From: Parcubacteria group bacterium CG1_02_39_15
Lineage (GTDB): Bacteria; Patescibacteriota; Minisyncoccia; Minisyncoccales; Paceibacteraceae
DNA: 10,336 bases
NCBI GenBank assembly: GCA_001872265.1
Contig: MNWE01000029.1
Location: 1 to 10,336, forward strand
Direction of reading: 5' to 3'
In this document: positions 5,994 to 10,336 of the stretch, piece by piece
Numbering within the stretch: position 1 is the stretch's first letter
How the letters are laid out: each line of letters starts with the position of its first letter
The notes under the pieces: generated by a model
The model's input: only the letters and a program-made list of their open reading frames with translations
Told to the model about the DNA's origin: nothing
Database searches by the model: none
Program-made: the position numbers and the translations under genes

Positions 5994-6275
5994 ATGTTGT
6001 CGCAAATACCAATTTCGCTTCAAAAAGTAAAAAAAGAAGATTTGGATAAAGAGATTTTAAGAGTAGGGATGATAGCCGAATTGGATGCGGTAAGTTTGTA
6101 CGAGCAATTAGCGGCGATGACCGAGAAAGAAAGCATTAAAAAAATTTTGTTAGACATCGCTAAAGAGGAAAAAACTCATGTGGGCGAATTTGAGGCGCTT
6201 TTATTGAAAGAAGATCCAGAACAAGCCGAAGAGCTAGAAGAAGGAAAGAAAGAGGTAGAAGAGCTGGCCGAATAA
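5994..6275 (+). CDS. Encapsulated-ferritin (EncFtn)-like / small ferritin-like protein
   Basis: The 93-residue, two-helix protein carries one half of a ferritin-like site: Glu29 in MIAELDAVSLYEQLA, and Glu59 with His62 in AKEEKTHVGEFEALL. The Glu-30-Glu-3-His spacing equals that of the metal site in encapsulated ferritins (E32, E62, H65 in the characterised Rhodospirillum protein). In that family two subunits join to form a di-iron ferroxidase centre. A role in iron oxidation or storage is likely. An acidic tail (EELEEGKKEVEELAE) follows helix 2, and I do not recognise an encapsulin-targeting peptide. No encapsulin shell gene is in the window. It lies between a terminator and the MscS promoter, so it is probably monocistronic. 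The start could be ATG 5994 or TTG 5997. Confidence 0.75.
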   Translation: MLSQIPISLQKVKKEDLDKEILRVGMIAELDAVSLYEQLAAMTEKESIKKILLDIAKEEKTHVGEFEALLLKEDPEQAEELEEGKKEVEELAE

Positions 6276-6284
6276 GAATAAGGG

Positions 6285-6313
6285 TTGCTTGACTTAGGTT
6301 TTTAGTTTAAACT
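6285..6313 (+). promoter_or_regulatory. Promoter for the MscS-to-FTR gene cluster
   Basis: TTGCTT (6285-6290) and TAAACT (6308-6313) are 17 bp apart; an overlapping TTGACT begins at 6289. The -10 sits in a perfect 10-bp palindrome, AGTTTAAACT (6304-6313). The predicted start near 6320 coincides with the first base of the leader hairpin. Confidence 0.5.
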
Positions 6314-6319
6314 GAAAAA

Positions 6320-6340
6320 AGATAAATCTTCAATTTATCT
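6320..6340 (+). promoter_or_regulatory. Start-abutting leader hairpin of the MscS gene
   Basis: AGATAAAT (6320-6327) pairs with ATTTATCT (6333-6340) around CTTCA, an 8-bp perfect stem. It ends two bases (CG) before ATG 6343 and replaces any Shine-Dalgarno sequence. The ferredoxin gene has a near-identical leader (8687-8707). Confidence 0.65.
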
Positions 6341-6342
6341 CG

Positions 6343-7191
6343 ATGCTAGAAGAAATTATCAATTGGTTAATTGGTCACGGTATAAAGATTGCCGCAATTT
6401 TAATTGCCGCTGTTTTAGCCGACCGTGTTGGCAAAAAATTTATCGGAAAGGCGGTAAAGGGAGGAGTGAAAGACGGCACCGAGGAGTCGACCGAAAAAAG
6501 ACAAAAAACTCTCATCCGCATTTTTAGCAGCGCTCTAAGTGTTGTTGTCTGGTTGGTAGCAATAATGATGGTATTGCCCGAGTTTGGGATTGCTGTCGGT
6601 CCAATCTTAGCTGGAGCCGGAATTTTGGGAGTGGCCTTGGGTTTTGGCGCTCAATATATGATAAGGGATTTTTTAGCTGGCCTTTTTGTAATTATTGAAA
6701 ATCAATATCGGGTAGGAGACGTCGTTTGCCTGGACAATACCTGCGGCGGGGTAGAGGATATTACTTTGAGAAAAACAGTTTTAAGAGATTTGGACGGCAA
6801 AGTATATCATATTCCCAACGGCTCTTTTAAGATGGCAGCCAACCTTACCAAGGGTTACTCCCGGGCTCATATGGATATCAGCGTGGCTTACAAAGAGGAT
6901 TTGGATAAGGTTATGGCGTTGATAAACAAGGTGGGAAAAGAAATGGCCGAGGAATCTCCCTGGAAAGAATATATTTTAAAACCGATTCAAGTTTTGGGGC
7001 CGGGTCCGGATAGCTTTGGCGAGTCCGGAATAATAATAAAAGTTTTAGGAGAAACCAAGCCTTTGAAACAATGGGACACTTTAAAGGAGTTTAGAAAGAG
7101 ATTAAAGAGAGCATTTGACAAGGAGGGGATTGAGATACCCTTTCCTCAGCTTTCAATCTGGCCGCGGGGGAATTGGGCAAAACAACCATGA
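6343..7191 (+). CDS. mscS: Mechanosensitive ion channel, MscS family
   Basis: At 282 residues it matches the size of E. coli MscS. Three helices are visible: TM1 about 12-28, TM2 about 63-83, and the pore helix TM3 about 85-121. The glycine/alanine-rich packing segment of TM3 is PILAGAGILGVALGFGAQ, followed by IRDFLAGLFVIIENQYRVGD, the family's most conserved stretch. The cytoplasmic beta domain follows (GGVEDITLRKTVLRDLDG, HIPNGSF), then an alpha/beta domain ending with the typical EGIEIPFPQ. It should open under membrane tension and release solutes during hypo-osmotic shock. Its stop overlaps the next ATG by ATGA. It heads a plus-strand unit that seems to run to 9497 without an obvious terminator. 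Confidence 0.93.
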   Translation: MLEEIINWLIGHGIKIAAILIAAVLADRVGKKFIGKAVKGGVKDGTEESTEKRQKTLIRIFSSALSVVVWLVAIMMVLPEFGIAVGPILAGAGILGVALGFGAQYMIRDFLAGLFVIIENQYRVGDVVCLDNTCGGVEDITLRKTVLRDLDGKVYHIPNGSFKMAANLTKGYSRAHMDISVAYKEDLDKVMALINKVGKEMAEESPWKEYILKPIQVLGPGPDSFGESGIIIKVLGETKPLKQWDTLKEFRKRLKRAFDKEGIEIPFPQLSIWPRGNWAKQP

Positions 7192-7457
7192 GAATCAAAG
7201 AAAGCAAAAACCTGACATATACCAAGACGCCTTTTGATTATTTTGAACCGTGGGAAAAAGTTGAGCCGGAAAAATGCATTCTTGAAGATTTTCACAGCTT
7301 AAACGCCAAATTGGAACTAATTTTTAAAAACGGAACCCACGGCTTTATTGAGGCTAAAAACCGAGAGGGAGGGTTAGAAATAGATAAGCTTGAAGAGGGG
7401 TTGAAGAATTTTATCGACAGAACTTACGAAGACATTTTAAACACCAATATTTTATGA
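7188..7457 (+). CDS. Conserved-looking small protein of unknown function coupled to mscS
   Basis: I do not recognise this 89-residue protein. ATG 7188 is preferred because it forms an ATGA overlap with the mscS stop, the same coupling used elsewhere in the window. A TTG at 7173 in the same frame would add five residues inside mscS. The sequence is soluble and mixed alpha/beta: TPFDYFEPWEKVEPEKCIL, a predicted strand pair KLELIFKNGTHGFIEAKN, then a charged helix IDKLEEGLKNFIDRTYEDIL. It has one cysteine and no metal motif. It ends 22 bp before the glutamate-synthase-like gene. Context (channel upstream, redox enzymes downstream) does not define its role. Confidence 0.65.
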   Translation: MRIKESKNLTYTKTPFDYFEPWEKVEPEKCILEDFHSLNAKLELIFKNGTHGFIEAKNREGGLEIDKLEEGLKNFIDRTYEDILNTNIL

Positions 7458-7479
7458 CTACTCTTCAGCTGGATATTTA

Positions 7480-8664
7480 ATGGCTGGTGAAAATTGGGTT
7501 AAAGAAATTCAAGACAGAACAAAGAAAATTCCCACGGCCAGTGGGCGTTCTAATAAGTGGGGAAAAATCAGTTTTGACGATTTAGTTTTCTTGCCCGCTC
7601 AATTAAATAAAAGGCCGGTAGATTACTACCGAGAAGAAATTTCAGCCAAAACGGTTGTCGGGAAAAACAGCAAAAAACCAATTTTTCTTGAAACCCCGAT
7701 TATTATTGGAGCAATGAGTTTCGGCGCTTTGTCTCAGGAAGCTAAAATTGCCTTAGCTAAAGCATCTACTTTAGCTGGGACAATGGAAAACACCGGCGAA
7801 GGAGGAGTGCTGCCAGAAGAAAGAGAATCTTCAAACTATTTAATTGTTCAGTATTCCACCGCTAGGTTCGGAATTACTGAAGAGATTTTGAAAAAAGCTG
7901 ATGCTGTTGAAATAAAGATCGGTCAGGGGGCTAAGGGCGGCCAAGGGGGATTACTGCCAGCTGAAAAAGTGACTGAAGAAATTGCCAAGATTAGAAATGT
8001 TCCAGCGGGAAAAGACATTCATTCGCCGGCTTATCATCTAGACATCCAAAACATTGATGATTTAAGAAAAAAAGTGGAATGGTTAAGAGAATTAACTGAG
8101 GGAATACCAATTATTATTAAATTAGCCGCAGGCGACATTGAAAACGATGTGAGGCTGGCGGTAAAAGCTAATCCTGATATAATTGCCATTGATGGCTTAG
8201 AGGGTGGAACGGGGGCGGCTCCGGAAGTAATGTTGGATGAAGTGGGCTTGCCGACCATAATGGCTTTAGTCAAGGCCAGAGAGATATTAGATAAATTAAA
8301 GGCAAGACAAGAATTATGGATTGGCGGAGGATTAAACAAAGGAGGGGACTTTGCGAAATCGCTGGCTTTGGGAGCTGATGCTGTTTTTGCGGCTACTTCT
8401 TTATTGGTAGCGATGGGTTGCACCTCTTGTGGATTATGTTATCTTGGAAAATGTCCAAAGGGAATTACTACTCAAGACCCAAATTTAAGAGAAAATTTAA
8501 ATCCGGTAGAAGCTGCAGAAAAGATAGCGGCTTTTATTAAAAACTGCACTGAAGAAATAAAAATGATTACTGGCGCTTGCGGGGAAAAGAACGTTCATTT
8601 TTTAAATAGAGGTCATCTAAGAGCGTTAAACTCAGAGATAGCCAAACTTATACATACTCAATGA
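7480..8664 (+). CDS. FMN/Fe-S glutamate synthase core domain (archaeal-type GltB2), lacking the glutaminase domain
   Basis: The 394-residue protein is the alpha/beta-barrel synthase domain of GOGAT. Recognisable motifs are MSFGALS (79-85), TGEGG (105-109), GQGAKGGQGG (148-157), HSPAYHLDIQ (181-190), IDGLEGGTGAAP (237-248) and the FMN-phosphate loop IGGGLNKGGDF (281-291). The Fe-S cluster segment has Cys314, Cys317, Cys320 and Cys325 followed by PKGITTQ. It has neither the amidotransferase domain nor the C-terminal beta-helix domain of bacterial large subunits. It also lacks the N-terminal ferredoxin domain usual in the roughly 500-residue archaeal form; a separate ferredoxin gene follows instead. 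It would make glutamate from 2-oxoglutarate with ammonia from elsewhere, or act on another amino-donor as in related methylglutamate-synthase-type enzymes. Electrons probably come from ferredoxin (inference). Confidence 0.88.
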   Translation: MAGENWVKEIQDRTKKIPTASGRSNKWGKISFDDLVFLPAQLNKRPVDYYREEISAKTVVGKNSKKPIFLETPIIIGAMSFGALSQEAKIALAKASTLAGTMENTGEGGVLPEERESSNYLIVQYSTARFGITEEILKKADAVEIKIGQGAKGGQGGLLPAEKVTEEIAKIRNVPAGKDIHSPAYHLDIQNIDDLRKKVEWLRELTEGIPIIIKLAAGDIENDVRLAVKANPDIIAIDGLEGGTGAAPEVMLDEVGLPTIMALVKAREILDKLKARQELWIGGGLNKGGDFAKSLALGADAVFAATSLLVAMGCTSCGLCYLGKCPKGITTQDPNLRENLNPVEAAEKIAAFIKNCTEEIKMITGACGEKNVHFLNRGHLRALNSEIAKLIHTQ

Positions 8665-8677
8665 ATCTTCGATTCAT
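8661..8677 (+). other. Hairpin overlapping the glutamate-synthase stop codon
   Basis: ATGAATC (8661-8667) pairs perfectly with GATTCAT (8671-8677) around a TTC loop. It includes the TGA stop (8662-8664). There is no U-tract, so it is not a classical terminator; it may separate translation or stabilise the 3' side of the upstream message. Confidence 0.5.
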
Positions 8678-8686
8678 TTCAATCTT

Positions 8687-8707
8687 CAATAAATTTTTAA
8701 TTTATTT
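8687..8707 (+). promoter_or_regulatory. Start-abutting leader hairpin of the ferredoxin gene
   Basis: AATAAAT (8688-8694) pairs with ATTTATT (8700-8706) around TTTTA, ending three bases before ATG 8710 (TCG spacer). Position by position it matches the mscS leader, with one G-C pair changed to A-T. No Shine-Dalgarno sequence is present. Confidence 0.6.
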
Positions 8708-8709
8708 CG

Positions 8710-8886
8710 ATGTATAAAGTAAATAAAGAGAAGTGCATCGGGTGCCAGGTTTGTGTTCAAACTTGTCCCGAGGCAACTAAAATAGCCGATGACGGCAAGG
8801 CCGAGGTGGTAAACTCAAAGAAATTGGAAGAGTGTGGAGGAGAAAGCGTTTGTCCAATCGGCGCAATAGAGAAAACTGAAAAATAA
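8710..8886 (+). CDS. Small ferredoxin, single [4Fe-4S] cluster
   Basis: The 58-residue protein reads MYKVNKEKCIGCQVCVQTCP at the N-terminus and SVCPIGAI near the end. Cluster ligands are expected to be Cys9, Cys12, Cys15 and Cys48. Two further cysteines, Cys19 and Cys42, sit where the single-cluster Thermotoga-type ferredoxin has a structural disulfide. The length also matches that family. It is a low-potential one-electron carrier in the cytoplasm. Placed between a glutamate synthase core that has lost its own ferredoxin domain and a thioredoxin/FTR fusion, it is the obvious electron donor to both (inference). It starts 45 bp after the synthase stop and ends five bp before the GTG of the next gene. 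Confidence 0.92.
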   Translation: MYKVNKEKCIGCQVCVQTCPEATKIADDGKAEVVNSKKLEECGGESVCPIGAIEKTEK

Positions 8887-8891
8887 AAAAA

Positions 8892-9497
8892 GTGGTTGAA
8901 CTAACCGATCAAAATTTTGAAGAGACAATTACTAAAAGCGATAAGCCGCTATTGGTCGATTTTTGGGCTCCTTGGTGTCAGCCCTGTTTTGTGCTTGCTC
9001 CGATTTTAGAGAAAGTAGCTGAAGAATTTAAAGAAAAAGTTATTTTTGCTAAAGCTAATCTAGAAGAGGCTCAAGGAATTGCTCAAAAACTGGGAATAGA
9101 CAGGATTCCAATAGTTGTTCTCTTTAACGGAGGAAAACCAGTAAGCGGATTTGTAGGAGTGAGACCGGAACCAGCAATAAGAGAATTATTAAATAAAATG
9201 TTAGAAGATATGAAAAACAAAAGAGAAAGCGAGGGAAATATCGAGGAGGTAATCAAGGGCTACCAAGAATACGCCGATAAAAACGGCTTTAAGTTGAATC
9301 CGGATAGGGAAGTGGTGGAGAGATTAGCTAAGGGGCTTTTAGAAAATGAGAAAAAATACGGCCAAAGATATTGTCCTTGTCGAAGAGCCACCGGCAATTT
9401 AGAAGAAGATAAGCCAAAAATCTGCCCTTGCGCTTGGAGTCGGGAAGAAATTGAAAAGCAGGGGCATTGTCTTTGCGGTTTGTTTATAAAAGAGTAA
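8892..9497 (+). CDS. Thioredoxin - ferredoxin:thioredoxin reductase catalytic chain fusion
   Basis: Residues 1-107 form a thioredoxin fold: DFWAPWCQPC with active-site Cys29 and Cys32, and cis-proline Pro73 in DRIPIVV. After a charged linker, residues about 115-201 form the FTR catalytic (beta) chain with all six cysteines: CPC (161-163), CPC (178-180) and CLC (193-195), ending GLF. In FTR these hold a [4Fe-4S] cluster next to a redox disulfide that reduces thioredoxin with electrons from ferredoxin. Fusing substrate and reductase in one 201-residue chain, directly after a ferredoxin gene, gives a compact ferredoxin-driven dithiol system. The active site is WCQPC rather than WCGPC. GTG 8892 is the start that gives a full thioredoxin; no Shine-Dalgarno sequence is visible. 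Confidence 0.93.
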   Translation: MVELTDQNFEETITKSDKPLLVDFWAPWCQPCFVLAPILEKVAEEFKEKVIFAKANLEEAQGIAQKLGIDRIPIVVLFNGGKPVSGFVGVRPEPAIRELLNKMLEDMKNKRESEGNIEEVIKGYQEYADKNGFKLNPDREVVERLAKGLLENEKKYGQRYCPCRRATGNLEEDKPKICPCAWSREEIEKQGHCLCGLFIKE

Positions 9498-9501
9498 ACG
9501 C

Positions 9502-9530
9502 TTGACTTAACCTTATGCTTAATTTAAGCT
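9502..9530 (+). promoter_or_regulatory. Promoter driving the branched element and zinc-ribbon gene
   Basis: TTGACT (9502-9507) and TAAGCT (9525-9530) are separated by 17 bp, starting five bases after the FTR stop. The start would be near 9537, giving a leader of about 156 nt that contains the branched element. Both this promoter and the mscS promoter contain GCTTGACTTA upstream and TTTAA(A/G)CTGAA at the -10. Confidence 0.5.
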
Positions 9531-9539
9531 GAATTAAGC
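9517..9539. repeat. Inverted repeat surrounding the -10 box
   Basis: GCTTAATT (9517-9524) and AATTAAGC (9532-9539) form a perfect 8-bp inverted repeat whose 7-base centre holds most of the -10 TAAGCT. An overlapping smaller palindrome, GCTTAA-T-TTAAGC, spans 9517-9529. This is a candidate operator for a dimeric regulator. Confidence 0.5.
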
Positions 9540-9553
9540 TGTGAATAAAGTTC

Positions 9554-9656
9554 ACCCTGTTAAATGCCCTGTTAAATCTTTTACCGAAGGCAAAAGAAAA
9601 TCGAAGATTTTATTTAACAGGGCAATTTTGCCAAAAGCAAAATTATTTAACGGGGT
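9554..9656 (+). ncRNA. Intergenic branched element: two nested, gapless three-way junctions
   Basis: Five stems fit together with no unpaired junction bases. P1: 9554-9565 with 9645-9656, 12 bp, one G-U. P2: 9566-9577 with 9612-9623, 12 bp perfect. P3: 9578-9585 with 9589-9596, GAA loop, one mismatch. P4: 9597-9602 with 9606-9611, GAA loop. P5: 9624-9631 with 9637-9644, 8 bp, CAAAA loop. P2 encloses P3 and P4; P1 encloses P2 and P5. P1 and P2 share arms (CCCTGTTAAAT and ATTTAAC(A/G)GGG). It lies between the FTR fusion and DUF5679 genes. It could be a leader RNA, a small RNA, or a mobile or DNA-level palindromic element. No coding potential is visible. The rest of the 195-base gap (9498-9692) holds a promoter and an AT-rich tract. 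Confidence 0.75.
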
Positions 9657-9692
9657 AAAGGTCGGCTGAAAAATTAATTTTTTTTAAATACT

Positions 9693-9848
9693 ATGGAAGG
9701 TTATTGTGTAAAATGTAAGAAGAAACAAGAAATACAGGGCGCTAAGGAAGTTACAATGAAGGGAAAAGGTGGAGTGAAAAGAAAGGCAATGACTGGCACT
9801 TGCCCCAAGTGCGGAACTAAGATGTTCAGAATTATGGGCAAGGCCTAA
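9693..9848 (+). CDS. DUF5679-like zinc-ribbon protein
   Basis: This 51-residue protein has two CxxC knuckles: GYCVKCKKK (Cys5, Cys8) and TCPKCGTKMFRIMG (Cys37, Cys40). Between them are a basic Lys/Gly-rich loop and the strands KEVTMK and RKAMTGT. The pattern matches the small DUF5679 family. It probably binds one zinc and may contact nucleic acid or a protein, but its function is unknown. It is preceded by the branched element and an AT-rich stretch with no Shine-Dalgarno sequence. Its TAA overlaps the next ATG (TAATG), and a terminator-like hairpin begins 32 bases past the stop. Confidence 0.8.
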   Translation: MEGYCVKCKKKQEIQGAKEVTMKGKGGVKRKAMTGTCPKCGTKMFRIMGKA

Positions 9849-10336
9849 TGAATCTCAAAGATTTTCGGAAGTCTTTAAAGCCCCCCACCAGAATTATTGG
9901 TGGGGGGTCTGTTTTGGTCGCCCTTTTAGCTTTAAACCTCCTGGCTTGGCTGGCGGTTTATAACTTAAGCCAGCTCAAATTTTTAGAGGTTAATTTTTTT
10001 GATGTAGGCCAAGGAGACGCCATTTTTATTGAAACGCCCGAAAAGTATCAGATTTTGATTGATGGCGGGCCCAACTCCGCTATTTTAGAGAAGCTTGATG
10101 GCGAGTTGCCTTTTTGGGATAATTCTTTAGATTTAATAATTTTAACCCATCCTGAAAAAGACCATTTGGCCGGGCTTCTCGCGGTTCTAAAAAGATATAA
10201 GGTCAAAAATATTTTATGGACCGGCGTAACGCGGGATACGGCCGAGTTCAAAGAATGGCAAAGATTAATTCAGCAGGAAAAAGAGAAAGAAGGGGCTCAA
10301 ATAAAAATTGCCCGACTGGGCCAAGAAATTAAATTG
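9848..10336 (+). CDS. ComEC/Rec2-related metallo-beta-lactamase protein, 5' part (runs off window)
   Basis: The first 163 residues are visible. A basic N-terminus is followed by a membrane helix at about 22-40. The metallo-beta-lactamase fold then begins, with FFDVGQGDAIFIE (50-62), IDGGP (71-75) and LTHPEKDHLAG (99-109), the zinc-binding HxxxDH motif of ComEC C-terminal domains. This is a membrane-tethered, outward-facing hydrolase domain without the multi-helix competence channel. In Gram-positive-like cells such proteins are linked to DNA uptake, by processing incoming strands or other extracytoplasmic phosphoesters (family knowledge). ATG 9848 overlaps the zinc-ribbon stop. However, a strong hairpin with a T-rich tail lies in codons 12-24, so initiation further in, for example at TTG 9914, just before the membrane helix, is possible. 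Confidence 0.85.
   Translation, partial: MNLKDFRKSLKPPTRIIGGGSVLVALLALNLLAWLAVYNLSQLKFLEVNFFDVGQGDAIFIETPEKYQILIDGGPNSAILEKLDGELPFWDNSLDLIILTHPEKDHLAGLLAVLKRYKVKNILWTGVTRDTAEFKEWQRLIQQEKEKEGAQIKIARLGQEIKL
9881..9915 (+). terminator. Terminator-like hairpin inside the start of the ComEC-like frame
   Basis: CCCCCCACCA (9881-9890) and TGGTGGGGGG (9898-9907) form a perfect 10-bp stem around a 7-base loop, followed by TCTGTTTT. It would end the DUF5679 transcript, yet it is read in frame as PPTRIIGGG of the next protein. Confidence 0.5.

Noticed and set aside
7173..7187. TTG start for the protein after mscS
   Set aside because: It would add five residues within the mscS frame; ATG 7188 with the ATGA overlap is better and matches other couplings in the window.
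8034..8423. Minus-strand open frame of 129 codons
   Set aside because: It is a shadow of the glutamate synthase gene, whose motifs are unmistakable on the plus strand.
8661..8717. Short 18-codon frame between glutamate synthase and ferredoxin
   Set aside because: It overlaps the ferredoxin start and is formed by two hairpins; there is no sign of coding.

Overview
The window looks like a piece of chromosome from a small-genome, AT-rich, uncultured bacterium, most plausibly of the Patescibacteria/CPR type. This is an inference from tight packing, many very small single-domain genes, almost no Shine-Dalgarno sequences, start/stop overlaps and near-leaderless promoters. No rRNA or marker gene confirms it. 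I found no tRNA, rRNA, IS element, phage gene or CRISPR array.

Layout. At 1-168 is the end of a MinD/ParA-type ATPase with an inserted ferredoxin motif that stops early. It is followed by a DUF134 HTH protein (181-465) and a two-helix membrane protein (538-789). On the minus strand lie two translationally coupled acyltransferases: a FemAB/CelD-like enzyme (2373-1360) and a RimI-like GNAT (1363-824) whose N-terminus carries a tandem 45-nt palindromic insertion. After a divergent promoter region come a Cache-HAMP histidine kinase (2496-4280) and a membrane-anchored alpha/alpha-toroid protein (4288-5553). Then follow a stand-alone ATP-cone (5600-5878), a strong terminator, and a small encapsulated-ferritin-like protein (5994-6275).

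From about 6285 a second plus-strand unit runs: MscS channel, a coupled unknown 89-aa protein, an FMN/Fe-S glutamate synthase core without its glutaminase domain, a 58-aa single-cluster ferredoxin, and a thioredoxin fused to the ferredoxin:thioredoxin reductase catalytic chain. The last three form a coherent ferredoxin-centred module: one ferredoxin could feed both amino-acid synthesis and thiol redox control. A promoter, a very highly branched intergenic element, a zinc-ribbon protein (DUF5679) and the start of a ComEC-like metallo-beta-lactamase protein close the window.

The most unusual material is non-coding. (1) In 9554-9656, two nested three-way junctions account for every base except hairpin loops and one mismatch. 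(2) Its inner pair of GAA-loop hairpins resembles, with compensatory stem changes, the palindromic insertion in the GNAT gene. (3) Two unrelated genes (MscS and ferredoxin) carry the same hairpin ending two or three bases before the ATG, with one compensatory base-pair change.
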